Shown: piece by piece, positions 25,674-34,796 of the stretch | Layout of the letters: every line of letters begins with the position of its first letter | Position numbering within the stretch: position 1 is the first letter of the stretch | NCBI GenBank assembly: GCA_044449065.1 | Contig: JBIOHP010000020.1 | Span: 1 to 64,000, forward strand | Source: JBIOHP01 sp044449065 | GTDB taxonomy: Bacteria > Bacteroidota > Ignavibacteria > UBA10030 > SZUA-254 | Reading direction: 5' to 3' | DNA: 64,000 nt | Translations under genes and position numbers: made by a program | The notes under the pieces: generated by a model | The model's input: the letters and a program-made list of their open reading frames with translations, nothing else | Database searches by the model: none | Told to the model about the DNA's origin: nothing

Positions 25674-26378
25674 TTAATAATTATCTTCGAGTTCTTTCAA
25701 AAGGGAATACTCATCTACGAGTGGAACAATCTCTATTTCACGCTTCTTGAATTTCGATAGAAGCTCCTTTTTTTTAATCGGATATATGATTCTCTCCTTG
25801 CCTTGTACCCATTCGATTCTCGATTGATTCACAATTACAATATCTGCTTCGGGACCAATACATCTATTCACTTTTGATGCTTCAAGAATCCGATCTTTTA
25901 CAAAGGATATTGCATTTTGAGTATCAGGGAAATAATTGTTAATATCAATGTTTTCATCACGAATCTGAGGAGAAGAATAGAACCCTCTATTTTTAGTTTT
26001 AATTTCACTTCCTAAATCCCCGAAAGAAATATTCGGCATATCATCGAAATATTTCGCGCAGATGCTCGTGATAGAGGAACCGAGACAAGGACATTCTTCG
26101 TTGGTGAGTTTAAACCTATATTCGATATCCGTATGAATGGCCAACAAACCTCTCTTACGATTGAAGAAGGGAATAGAAATCGGCGATTCCGAATGCCCGT
26201 ACCATGAAGTGCAACTGAATGCACAAGCCATCTTAGCGTCAGAGTTTTCAGGAGAAATTGCTATTTTCCTTGCATGATCATGATAACCTACATATTTTTG
26301 GCTTGAACCCACCATACAACGTGTATCTGCACCTAAAACAATTCCACTTTGCGATATGACTGCTATAATCATCGTCAT
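25674..26378 (-). CDS. Proteasome/HslV-like Ntn hydrolase with predicted N-terminal threonine
   Basis: ATG at 26378 is chosen over 26414: it starts nine bases after the stop of the upstream gene and puts Thr directly after Met. The protein is then 234 residues. Without Met it reads TMIIAVISQSGIVLGADTR, which lines up without gaps with proteasome beta subunits and HslV: Thr1, Gly11, Asp17 and Arg19 coincide. HARKIAI then matches the segment carrying the catalytic Lys33 (here four residues later), and KMACAFSCTSWYG fits the following strand and turn. Family members are cytoplasmic peptidases using Thr1 as nucleophile. The later half (residues 100-234) is not recognisable, and no ATPase partner such as HslU is nearby. 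Last gene of a four-gene AT-rich cluster. Active or not is undecided. Confidence 0.6.
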   Translation of the reverse strand: MTMIIAVISQSGIVLGADTRCMVGSSQKYVGYHDHARKIAISPENSDAKMACAFSCTSWYGHSESPISIPFFNRKRGLLAIHTDIEYRFKLTNEECPCLGSSITSICAKYFDDMPNISFGDLGSEIKTKNRGFYSSPQIRDENIDINNYFPDTQNAISFVKDRILEASKVNRCIGPEADIVIVNQSRIEWVQGKERIIYPIKKKELLSKFKKREIEIVPLVDEYSLLKELEDNY

Positions 26379-26386
26379 TTCATGTT

Positions 26387-26788
26387 CTATAATTTTGAAC
26401 CGCATTTTGGACAATAGATTGATTGGTCATTTGGGGGAAATTCATATTTGCAGTTATCACATATCATTGAAGATTCATCTTTCTTAGTTTCAATGGTTGG
26501 TTCTTTGCGAAGATTTATTTTCATAAATAGCATGATCGCCCCGATAACAATTATCATACCACCCATGCCACCAACTTCTCCGACATGATAGCCCCTACTA
26601 ATTTCGTCAAATGTTATGACGATGGTAATGATACCTACTATTATCAGAAACACGCCAGTGATTCTGATAATAGATATTGCTCCATCACTCTTTCCAATTG
26701 CCATCCTCTTTGGAGCGGCACAATGAGGACACTTTAATGCTTCTTCGCTAATCTCTTTGTGACATTCGAGACATTCAAGGATTGCCAT
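26387..26788 (-). CDS. Membrane protein with a zinc ribbon at each end
   Basis: The protein has 133 residues. The N-terminal ribbon has Cys6, Cys9, Cys20 and Cys23 (CLECHK...CPHC). Two hydrophobic helices follow at about residues 39-60 and 73-90 (ITGVFLIIVGIITIVI and GGMIIVIGAIMLFM). The C-terminal ribbon has Cys110, Cys113, Cys126 and Cys129 (CDNCKYEF...CPKCGSK). Both ribbons would face the cytoplasm, joined by a helical hairpin. The start lies six bases behind the stop of the lipoprotein gene and the stop lies eight bases before the proteasome-like start, so the three are very likely one operon. Function unknown; ribbons of this kind usually serve protein or nucleic-acid contacts. Confidence 0.7.
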   Translation of the reverse strand: MAILECLECHKEISEEALKCPHCAAPKRMAIGKSDGAISIIRITGVFLIIVGIITIVITFDEISRGYHVGEVGGMGGMIIVIGAIMLFMKINLRKEPTIETKKDESSMICDNCKYEFPPNDQSIYCPKCGSKL

Positions 26789-26794
26789 GACGTT

Positions 26795-27427
26795 TTATAG
26801 CTTTGTGATTGATGAAAATTTAATTGCAAGGTCTGGAGATATAACAGCCTTAATATCAACATCCGCATTAATATCGGTTATGAATGTGCAAATGAATTTT
26901 CCTGAAAACATAACTGCATCTCCAACCCGAAGAGTAAGTATTCGCTTGAAGAGAGGATCATCCGCCTTAATCATACTTTCGGTTGCCGCCTCGGACGCAA
27001 ATCCATATCCCGTCTCATAATAAATGGGGCAATCTTTGATGTCTGTGCTGATAGTAATAGAAGCATATGCGCCGCGATATTGAGGTTCAATTTTCTCTAT
27101 AATTCCACGCCAATTGACAATCTTATTCTTTTTAAAAAAGTTTATCCTATATGCTTCGGCGCTATCATGTATTACTACTCGATGAACATTATTCATAGCT
27201 TTTATAAATTCGGATCGATAAACTGCGTTGGCAGAATGAAAGGCAATTTGTTCTTCAGGATAATCAATCCCTATGATTGGTTCAGAAGAACGGCTTTGGC
27301 TTGAATCTTGAGATAATGAAGAATTGTTTTTGAATTTTGCATAACCTAAATCGGGCTTGTTGTCTTTCCTATTCGAGCAAGAATAAAATACCAATCCAAT
27401 AGAAATTAGTAACAAAGAATAATTCAT
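26795..27427 (-). CDS. Lipoprotein with an OB-fold-like domain, unknown function
   Basis: The protein has 210 residues. AAAGGG precedes the start. Residues 1-17 form a lipoprotein signal with lipobox F-Y-S-C (Cys17), followed by a low-complexity serine/asparagine linker to about residue 55. The C-terminal half contains KIVNWRGIIEKIEP, strands AYASITIS and a RVGDAVMFSGKF segment. This strand-turn-strand order is reminiscent of small OB folds seen in other bacterial lipoproteins; it is a by-eye suggestion. It would sit on the periplasmic side of a membrane. Second gene of the AT-rich minus-strand operon. Confidence 0.6.
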   Translation of the reverse strand: MNYSLLLISIGLVFYSCSNRKDNKPDLGYAKFKNNSSLSQDSSQSRSSEPIIGIDYPEEQIAFHSANAVYRSEFIKAMNNVHRVVIHDSAEAYRINFFKKNKIVNWRGIIEKIEPQYRGAYASITISTDIKDCPIYYETGYGFASEAATESMIKADDPLFKRILTLRVGDAVMFSGKFICTFITDINADVDIKAVISPDLAIKFSSITKL

Positions 27428-27451
27428 GCTATTTCATCCCTTTTAATTTTA

Positions 27452-28096
27452 TTAGTGAGATATGAGGGAGTCGGCGGCACGCTCTTTTGCATTCTTATCT
27501 TTTCGCTCCAACATTTTATTATATTTATCAGTCTTATTGAGATAATATCGACTAATTATATAATATACTGGCGATTCATACGTCGGTGAGCCATCTTGCA
27601 TTGCGCCATATCGTAAATAAATATGAATCCGATCATTTTGCCATACCATATTATTTGCCCACATCAAATCAGGGAAAGAATATTCTGTGAATGTATGTCC
27701 ATATCGTTTATATTCCCTTGAAAACTTCGCTATAAGTTTTTTCACATAAATTTCATTATCGAAGTCCCTGAATTTATCTATATTATTCCAGGTGTCTAAT
27801 TCAATTTTAAACTGATTCAATTCATCGTTGCAAAATATAAATGTAATCTTCCTGCCAAGCTCATCTTCATAGCGAATGGTTGAATCAATATGATCTCCAT
27901 GATTTTCTGATTCGTCTTTATCGTTATCGCTATTAGATATTGATGAAACAGGGTGGATATTGAATTCATTCTTTGATAAATATGACCTTAATTTATTTGT
28001 AGATATACCCCATCCGCAATTCTTATACCCTTTGTCAAACTCTCCGGCTTGCAATGAAAGAGGAATAAGAATCAAAGTCAGTAAATAATATTTCAT
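27452..28096 (-). CDS. Secreted protein, unknown function
   Basis: The protein has 214 residues; strong ribosome site AGGAG about seven bases before ATG. The N-terminus MKYYLLTLILIPLSLQAGEF is a signal peptide cut after about residue 17. The mature part has the start YKNCGWGISTNKLRSYL, a polar acidic stretch (residues 45-60) and a two-layer alternation of strands; KCG-W-G starts of this sort occur in small periplasmic proteins of undefined role. First gene of the cluster 25674-28096. The region is AT-rich compared with the flanking core genes. Confidence 0.6.
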   Translation of the reverse strand: MKYYLLTLILIPLSLQAGEFDKGYKNCGWGISTNKLRSYLSKNEFNIHPVSSISNSDNDKDESENHGDHIDSTIRYEDELGRKITFIFCNDELNQFKIELDTWNNIDKFRDFDNEIYVKKLIAKFSREYKRYGHTFTEYSFPDLMWANNMVWQNDRIHIYLRYGAMQDGSPTYESPVYYIISRYYLNKTDKYNKMLERKDKNAKERAADSLISH

Positions 28097-28183
28097 TTAT
28101 TCTCCTCTCTGATCTTATTGATAATATACCGCCGCGACTTGTGAATTGTAGAAATGATTGATCCCATGAAACAGATAGTATTT

Positions 28184-29557
28184 TTAGGTTTCTCCATTCC
28201 ATTGAAAAATTACCACTTCTTCCCTTAACTGCTCTTTCGTTGCGCTGGCGAATCTTGTTCTGAACAGATCAATCCTTACAACTTCATAACCCAAAGCTTT
28301 GCCAATATCAGCAAGAAGTTCCCCGGTTCTGATCATTACTCTTAAATACGATGCTTGATCGCCAACCACATAAGCCAATTTGGCGCCGGGACGCAGCACT
28401 TTGTGCAATTCGGAAAGATGCCGTGCCATCCCGCCAAAATACAATTTGGTTACTCTTCCATACAATTTTTCAAAACCGGAATCTTTGTTGAGTTCTATCC
28501 TTCTATCTTCAATGGCTTTTGCTATGCGTTGAATTTCTTTATGATCGGAAATCCATTTATCGTCATCATCTCCTTTGTAAACGTTACGTGTGTTAGACCT
28601 GATGAGAGTGGATTTTAACGCCCGCAATCCCAATTTATCTTTAATAAATCCTAAGAGCACTGATTCAAGCCGGGTGGTTCTTGTATAATCTTTTTCGTTC
28701 GGATAAGGGGGCGAGGTGATAACGGCATCAATTGATTTTTCATCAAGCAGGTTTCCAACATCTCTCGCATCGGCGAGCATTACTTTCGAGGCGGGGTATT
28801 CGCTCGCGTTTACAGATTTCAAATCCTTGACCATTTGTTCAACTTCATTGAGCCACACCGTAACCACTGGGGCATCGATTTTAATATCTCTTACTCCCAC
28901 TTCCGGTCCGAAATGTAAATTGCTTACCCCATACACAAGAGTTTTTCCTAATGCCAGTAATTCATGATTTAAGAACTCTTTTGATCCTTTTTCCTTGATA
29001 GCGTCAAGGAGGATTAATGATTTGTGAAGAGGAAGCGGGCTGATTGAATCCTTTAATATAAGTTTTTCGTGTTCAGATGATAATTTCCATAGTGATAATT
29101 CATCCGGGACTTTTTTGAGTGGTTCATAGTCATTAAGTCCCTGTTGTCTGAGCGCTTTTTCAGCGTGGCGTGCAATAGTCTGTGCATCATGCAGCAGATT
29201 ATCAGCGTTTATTCGCCATGTAGTTTTTGTCCGGCTTGCAAACTGGGCAAACGGATTTGCTTCAATGCCGATGGTTTTGATTCCGTGAAGTTTGCCTTCC
29301 ACAAGAGTGGTTCCTGAACCGCAGAATGGATCTAATAAAACATTTCCTTTTTTAAGGTGGAAATCATCGATATAAGTACGAACAAGATGTGGAGGATATG
29401 ACAGGACAAATCTATACCAATCATGAAATGGCTTATCTTCAGGATTTAGTTTATTCGCTTTCCCATTGGATTTAGATGTTTTTTTCTGGAGGGGGTGGTG
29501 ATCTTTCTCCGGAAATTCAAATAATGAAAGCGATTTTTGTTTGGTTTGTGTATGCAC
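28184..29557 (-). CDS. Site-specific DNA methyltransferase (SPPY type), solitary
   Basis: The protein has 457 residues. Motif I, DPFCGSGTT (Asp76-Gly80 region), comes early and the catalytic motif SPPY (Ser282-Tyr285, within TSPPYPNEKDY) late, with about 200 residues between them that could include target recognition. SPPY is usual for N4-cytosine methyltransferases, though some N6-adenine enzymes share it. The order I then IV fits the alpha or gamma arrangement. A second conserved end block, KVLRPGAKLAYVVGD, follows. No restriction endonuclease or specificity gene adjoins it, so it is either an orphan regulator-type enzyme or the survivor of a lost system. It follows the AT-rich cluster on the same strand. 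Confidence 0.85.
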   Translation of the reverse strand: MHTQTKQKSLSLFEFPEKDHHPLQKKTSKSNGKANKLNPEDKPFHDWYRFVLSYPPHLVRTYIDDFHLKKGNVLLDPFCGSGTTLVEGKLHGIKTIGIEANPFAQFASRTKTTWRINADNLLHDAQTIARHAEKALRQQGLNDYEPLKKVPDELSLWKLSSEHEKLILKDSISPLPLHKSLILLDAIKEKGSKEFLNHELLALGKTLVYGVSNLHFGPEVGVRDIKIDAPVVTVWLNEVEQMVKDLKSVNASEYPASKVMLADARDVGNLLDEKSIDAVITSPPYPNEKDYTRTTRLESVLLGFIKDKLGLRALKSTLIRSNTRNVYKGDDDDKWISDHKEIQRIAKAIEDRRIELNKDSGFEKLYGRVTKLYFGGMARHLSELHKVLRPGAKLAYVVGDQASYLRVMIRTGELLADIGKALGYEVVRIDLFRTRFASATKEQLREEVVIFQWNGET

Positions 29558-29678
29558 CTTGATGAATAAAAATGATCAGAAAGAATATACCAAATTGGGG
29601 AATTAAAAACCCGACGTGATTAAGAAAATCCCCTTTTCTTGCATCTCTCGTCCCTTCTTTTGATATTATGTAAAGTTG

Positions 29679-32117
29679 ATGGAAATTCGCCCTATATATA
29701 ACGAACTATTGAATTATCTCAAGGAACCAGACCTTAAGAAAAACCTGTTTCTTCGATGTTTCATCGGCATAGCGTTCCTGGTTATTTTCAGCTTTCTCTT
29801 TCCGTACTCGGAATCGATAGAAGGTTTGTATCACGTCGGCACGATATGGGCGCAAAAAGATCTTGTCGCTCCTTTTTCCTTCCCCATCTACAAGGATTCC
29901 CGTACCTATGAACGGGAAAAAGCTGAAGCCGCTGCCGCTGTTTATCCCGTGGTCGAAAATAAACCGAATTTTGAGGCGACCAGGATCGAACGATTAAAAG
30001 TTCTGCTGGAAGATTTGCGGTCTACATCCGACGCCCATAGGAAGTGGACGAAATCGAATTCCATCGATGATTCCCTGAAATTTCTGAACCTCGCTAAACA
30101 ATTGCCATACTCGCCGGGAGTAAGGTGGAGCGTTATCGATCGTTGGCGAGCCGGAGAAGGGAAGAACGAAACGTCTCTTTCTAAAATTGATAAAGAACTT
30201 CGGCAATTAATTCCTGAATTATATCGTACGGGAATCATTGATTCTGGAAAACTAATACAATCCCATAAATATTTCGCTATCAGGCAAGGTTTTTCCGAAG
30301 AAGTAGTTCCAACGAACAACATTATAACACTAACTGAGGCAAGAAGTCAATTACAATCAAAACTACACCTCACGTTTGGGGAATCGGATTTACTCACTGT
30401 TGCTGAAAACCTCGGGTCCGCAATCCTGACGCCGAATCTCAAATTTAACCTGCACGGAACGCAGCAGGAAGTACTCGCCAGCCAGGATAAAGTTCCGAGG
30501 ACATTGGGATTTGTGCAGGCGGGTGAGCGGATAATCGGGAAGAATGAACGCATCACCGAGGATGTTAAAGTGAAACTTGATTCCTATCGCCGCGCAAAAT
30601 CTGAGGAAGGAAGCGATATTGACCGGACAGGGCAGCGGTTCGGCATTATTTTCCACGTCCTTTTAATCGTGGGGCTCTATTCCACATATCTGTTTTTATT
30701 CCGTAAAAAAATATTTAATGATAATTCAGCGCTGGGACTCATAGCTCTGCTCTTTTGCCTGGAGGGATTTTTCGCGTATGCAACCGGGTTAATTGATCTT
30801 GCCTTACCTGTTCAATTACTTATCTTTGTTCCTGCAGCTTCCATGCTTCTCACTATTATCTTTGATTCGCGTGTTGCGTTTTACGGAACTGTAATGATCG
30901 CATTCCTTATAGCAGGGATACGCGGCAATGATTATGCAATCGCGCTTGAATCAATTATTGCCGGGTGTCTCGGCGCGTACACCGTCCGTGATATCAAAAG
31001 CAGAACACAGATATTTCAATCGATCGGCTTTATATTCCTTGGTTATTTGCTCACAATTCTTGCTCTGGGGTGGGAACGCTTCGAAGATGTGGAAACCATA
31101 GGCACCGAGATAGCATTTGCCTTCGGGAACGCGCTTATTTCATCCGTTCTCACATACGCCCTGTTGATCTTTTTTGAACACGTATTTAATATTACGACCG
31201 ATCTGCGGCTTGTCGAACTTGCAGATTTTAATCAACCGCTGCTTGAACGATTATCCGAAGAAGCGCCGGGGACGTTTCATCACAGCTTGATGCTTGGCAA
31301 TCTTTCGGAAGCTGCCGCCGATGAGATTGGAGCTAATTCCATTCTTGCGAAAGTCGGCGCGTACTACCATGACGTCGGAAAATTAATCAAGCCCGATTAT
31401 TTCATCGAAAATCAAGTCGGTCTTCCCAACCGGCACACAAAGCTTAAACCGCGGATGAGCGCCAAAATTATCATCAGCCATGTCATCGAGGGGATGGAAC
31501 TCGCGCGCGCGTATAATATTCCCGAAGTAATTGTGGATTTCATTCCACAACATCATGGCGTGAAGCGTCTTTCATTTTTTTACGATAAAGCATTAAAGCA
31601 AGCCGCTTCACGGAAAAACAATAAAGAAGTTATCCGTGATGAAGATTATCATTATCCCGGACCGAAACCCCAAACAAAAGAAACGGCAATCGTGATGCTG
31701 GCGGATACCGTGGAAGCGACCACACGCGCTATGGTTGAGGTCACGCCGCAATCTCTGGAAACAATCATTGATAATTTAATTAAACAACAGTTGATAGAAG
31801 GGGAATTGGAAGAGTGTACTCTTACGATGCGTGACATCGCTAAAATCAAAGCGGCGTTCCTCCAAATACTCATCGGTATTCATCACCATCGGATGAAATA
31901 TCCGGATCAGGAGACGGTAGAGACTCCAGCGCTGGAAAATGAGAAGTCACAAAATCCGCCGACACCGGAAATACCCGCGCCTCCAATCCCAACGTCCCCT
32001 GAGGGACAGGCTTCAGTTACTCCCCCGGCTGTCCCTGAGCAGGTAAGTAATGAGACCCCTCAGGGCACAATTCCTGTACCATCCGCGATCGATAATCAGG
32101 ATACACCCAAAGTATGA
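29679..32117 (+). CDS. 7TMR-HDED/HD phosphohydrolase, PgpH-like
   Basis: ATG at 29679 is used; a TTG three bases earlier is possible. The protein has 812 residues: one membrane helix near residues 27-48, a large outer domain (7TMR-HDED) to about 320, a block of seven helices to about 505, and a cytoplasmic HD domain. The latter has HHSLMLGNLSE, and the metal pair His564/Asp565 in YYHDVGK, then PQHHG. A proline-rich tail of about 75 residues ends the protein. In Listeria and Bacillus this family (PgpH/YqfF) hydrolyses cyclic di-AMP. Same role is likely here. Overlaps the recombinase gene by four bases (ATGA). Confidence 0.9.
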   Translation: MEIRPIYNELLNYLKEPDLKKNLFLRCFIGIAFLVIFSFLFPYSESIEGLYHVGTIWAQKDLVAPFSFPIYKDSRTYEREKAEAAAAVYPVVENKPNFEATRIERLKVLLEDLRSTSDAHRKWTKSNSIDDSLKFLNLAKQLPYSPGVRWSVIDRWRAGEGKNETSLSKIDKELRQLIPELYRTGIIDSGKLIQSHKYFAIRQGFSEEVVPTNNIITLTEARSQLQSKLHLTFGESDLLTVAENLGSAILTPNLKFNLHGTQQEVLASQDKVPRTLGFVQAGERIIGKNERITEDVKVKLDSYRRAKSEEGSDIDRTGQRFGIIFHVLLIVGLYSTYLFLFRKKIFNDNSALGLIALLFCLEGFFAYATGLIDLALPVQLLIFVPAASMLLTIIFDSRVAFYGTVMIAFLIAGIRGNDYAIALESIIAGCLGAYTVRDIKSRTQIFQSIGFIFLGYLLTILALGWERFEDVETIGTEIAFAFGNALISSVLTYALLIFFEHVFNITTDLRLVELADFNQPLLERLSEEAPGTFHHSLMLGNLSEAAADEIGANSILAKVGAYYHDVGKLIKPDYFIENQVGLPNRHTKLKPRMSAKIIISHVIEGMELARAYNIPEVIVDFIPQHHGVKRLSFFYDKALKQAASRKNNKEVIRDEDYHYPGPKPQTKETAIVMLADTVEATTRAMVEVTPQSLETIIDNLIKQQLIEGELEECTLTMRDIAKIKAAFLQILIGIHHHRMKYPDQETVETPALENEKSQNPPTPEIPAPPIPTSPEGQASVTPPAVPEQVSNETPQGTIPVPSAIDNQDTPKV

Positions 32118-33010
32118 AGGAACACCTACGGTCGTACATCCATTTCCTGGAAATTGAAAAAAGTTCTTCCGAAAATACTGTCGCTTCCTACAAATTAGAT
32201 ATCGCCCGCTATCTCGATTTTATTGAGGCGAACAATATCGCAAACCTCGATGCGATCAAATCGGGACATGTGGTGCGATTCCTGAAGATGTTGTATGAGA
32301 TAGGATTATCACCAAGGAGCGTAGCACGGAATTTAACCGCCATAAAAGGATTCCACAAATTTCTCATCGGGGAAAAGACAACCTCCAATAATCCGGTGGA
32401 AACGGTTGAGATGCCTAAATTATCCAGCTCATTGCCGGATGTTCTAAATTTTGAAGAAATCGAAGCGATACTGAAACAACCCGATGTGAATAAACCCCTT
32501 GGAATCCGCGACAAAGCTATCATGGAAACGATGTACGCTTCAGGATTGAGAGTTTCCGAAGTGATCACATTAAAACAACATGATATTGATTCTCAGAATG
32601 GCATCGTGAGAGTGTTTGGGAAAGGTTCCAAGGAACGGTTGATTCCTATCGGGCGAAGCGCGCTGCAATGGATCGGCAACTATCAGAAGGAAGTGCGAAA
32701 TTCTCTCGCAGAAAAAAGTCGGGGAACATCTAAAGACGTCGTTTTTCTGAACTCCCGTGGTCATCCGATGAGCCGCATGGCGATCTGGAATATTATTCGC
32801 GAGTATACATCGAAAGCCGGAATTAAAAAGGATATCCATCCCCATACATTCCGGCATTCGTTTGCAACCCATTTGTTGGAGGGGGGCGCCGACTTGCGGT
32901 CGGTGCAGGAAATGCTCGGTCATGCTGTCATAGCAACCACACAAATTTATACTCATATTGATCGCGAGTATTTGAAAGAAGTTCACCGGACTTTTCATCC
33001 GAGGGGGTAG
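32114..33010 (+). CDS. Tyrosine recombinase, XerD/XerC type
   Basis: The protein has 298 residues, the standard Xer length. The core-binding domain occupies residues 1-95 and the catalytic domain the rest. Active-site residues are complete: Arg146 (SGLRVSEV), Lys170 (FGKGSKERLIP), His244 and Arg247 (HPHTFRHSFATHLL), His270 (MLGHA) and Tyr279 (IYTHI). It resolves chromosome dimers at dif in its family. The C-terminal helix seen after Tyr279 is short (to about 298), as in XerD. It shares four bases with the HD phosphohydrolase gene and is probably translated from the same message. No integron or phage genes adjoin it. Confidence 0.93.
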   Translation: MKEHLRSYIHFLEIEKSSSENTVASYKLDIARYLDFIEANNIANLDAIKSGHVVRFLKMLYEIGLSPRSVARNLTAIKGFHKFLIGEKTTSNNPVETVEMPKLSSSLPDVLNFEEIEAILKQPDVNKPLGIRDKAIMETMYASGLRVSEVITLKQHDIDSQNGIVRVFGKGSKERLIPIGRSALQWIGNYQKEVRNSLAEKSRGTSKDVVFLNSRGHPMSRMAIWNIIREYTSKAGIKKDIHPHTFRHSFATHLLEGGADLRSVQEMLGHAVIATTQIYTHIDREYLKEVHRTFHPRG

Positions 33011-33185
33011 TCGAAGCCTCTCTTTATGGGACTTCCATACGTTAATTTTATCTAAGTCTATGCCGATGTTTGTATCGGGAATTTTACAGGGAACTACATC
33101 ATCATTTCAATAGTTTAAATTAGAAACTTATTTACGTTTATGGCACTTTGATGTTTTGTTCACCGTCCAAAGATAAGATACTACA

Positions 33186-34634
33186 ATGAATAACAATGGC
33201 AAAGCTGAATGCTTTAGGGAACTAAGAGATAATGTAATAGGAATCGATACGATTGTCCCGACGCTCGATGGCTCTATGAAACGCTATGTGTTCCTGGATA
33301 ATGCAGCAAGCACACCTACATTTGGCAGGATTGTAAAATGTCTGGAAGATTTTTTACCCTGGTACTCCGGGGTCCATCGTGGTACGGGTGTAAAATCCCT
33401 CATCGCGACCCGCGTCTTTGATGAGACACATGAAATCATCGGAAAGTTTGTGGGCGCCGATCTTAAAAATAATGTTGTCATCCTGGGTAAAAATACCACC
33501 GAAGCGATTAATAAATTATCCGCCCGATTAAATCTTACCAAGTATGATATAGTCATTTCGACTCTTATGGAACACCATTCCGACGACCTGCCCTGGAGGA
33601 AACATGCAAAAGTTGTGCACATCGGTATTGCCGACGACGGGCGGCTTTTTCTCAACGATCTTCATGAAGCGATAAAGAAATTTTCCCGTAAACTAAAAAT
33701 CGTTGCTGTCAGCGGCGCATCCAATGTCACAGGGGTTTGTAATCCAGTACACACGATTGCCCGCTGGGCTCATGAAGCCGGAGCAAAAATATTTGTTGAC
33801 GCAGCACAGCTTGCTCCGCATGTGCCCATCGATATAAAGTCGGACGACGATCCGGAGCATATCGATTTCATCGCCTTCTCAGCGCATAAGATGTATGCTC
33901 CGTTTGGAACTGGCGTCCTTATCGGACCACGCTCAGTCTTTGAACTGGGTGAACCTGATATGGTCGGCGGCGGGGTGGTGGAACTCGTTACGCTCGACCG
34001 GGTAAAATGGAACGAACCTCCTCACAAAGAGGAAGCGGGAAGTCCCAACGTTCCGGGCGCGGTTGCCCTGGCGAAAGCGATCTTGATGCTGCAAGAAATC
34101 GGGATGAATGCGATTGCAGAACATGAAAGAATACTTCTTGAATATGCTTTTGAGAAGCTCAGGAAAGTGCCTGGCATTAGAATCTACGGTCCCGTTGACG
34201 ATCTATCCGATAAAGTCGGCGTTATGTCATTCAATGTTCTTGGTATGCATAATTCACTCGCCGCCGCCATCTTCGGAATGGAAGGCGCCATCGGTTTGCG
34301 GAACGGCTGTTTTTGCGCTCACCCGTATCTGAAGCAGCTCCTTAATTGTCCGGCTGGACAGGATACCATTCTTCTTGATCAAATCTCTGCCGGCGACCGG
34401 TCACAGCTTCCCGGAATGCTTCGTGCTTCACTCGGTTGTTACAATAACGAAGAGGATGTAGATATCTTTATCGAGATGTTGTACAGGATTGTGCGCAAGG
34501 AATATCGCGGCACATATGTTCAGGAAAAATCCAGCGGCGCTTTTTACCCCGTAGACTTTCACTTTGATCCTGCAAAGTTCTTTTCCCTCCGTGGAAGCAG
34601 CGTTCCCAAAAATGGAGAGTATTCACTATATTGA
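33186..34634 (+). CDS. Class V aminotransferase, cysteine-desulfurase-like
   Basis: The protein has 482 residues. The PLP lysine is Lys235 in AFSAHKMYAPFGTGVLIG. Other fold landmarks are FLDNAASTPTFG, NTTEAINKLSARL, the HHSDDLPWRKHA block and SNVTGVCNPV. The substrate-proximal Cys of SufS-type enzymes may lie in RNGCFCAHPYL, near residues 377-383. The length is about 70 more than SufS, with an extra C-terminal stretch. The isc/suf assembly genes are not adjacent. It could be a desulfurase or a related lyase. It precedes the M50-lysine group by 160 bases. Confidence 0.85.
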   Translation: MNNNGKAECFRELRDNVIGIDTIVPTLDGSMKRYVFLDNAASTPTFGRIVKCLEDFLPWYSGVHRGTGVKSLIATRVFDETHEIIGKFVGADLKNNVVILGKNTTEAINKLSARLNLTKYDIVISTLMEHHSDDLPWRKHAKVVHIGIADDGRLFLNDLHEAIKKFSRKLKIVAVSGASNVTGVCNPVHTIARWAHEAGAKIFVDAAQLAPHVPIDIKSDDDPEHIDFIAFSAHKMYAPFGTGVLIGPRSVFELGEPDMVGGGVVELVTLDRVKWNEPPHKEEAGSPNVPGAVALAKAILMLQEIGMNAIAEHERILLEYAFEKLRKVPGIRIYGPVDDLSDKVGVMSFNVLGMHNSLAAAIFGMEGAIGLRNGCFCAHPYLKQLLNCPAGQDTILLDQISAGDRSQLPGMLRASLGCYNNEEDVDIFIEMLYRIVRKEYRGTYVQEKSSGAFYPVDFHFDPAKFFSLRGSSVPKNGEYSLY

Positions 34635-34796
34635 ATAGTTCCATACCGATACTCAACCTGCTGAAGATATCAAAGGTTTTGTAGATGGTACAGAACAACG
34701 ATGGTGAATTCCTCGCAACACATTATGGAATTTCGCGTAATCTAAACTAATAGTATATTATTACTCACAACATAAACATTACTCTTCTATCCTGAA

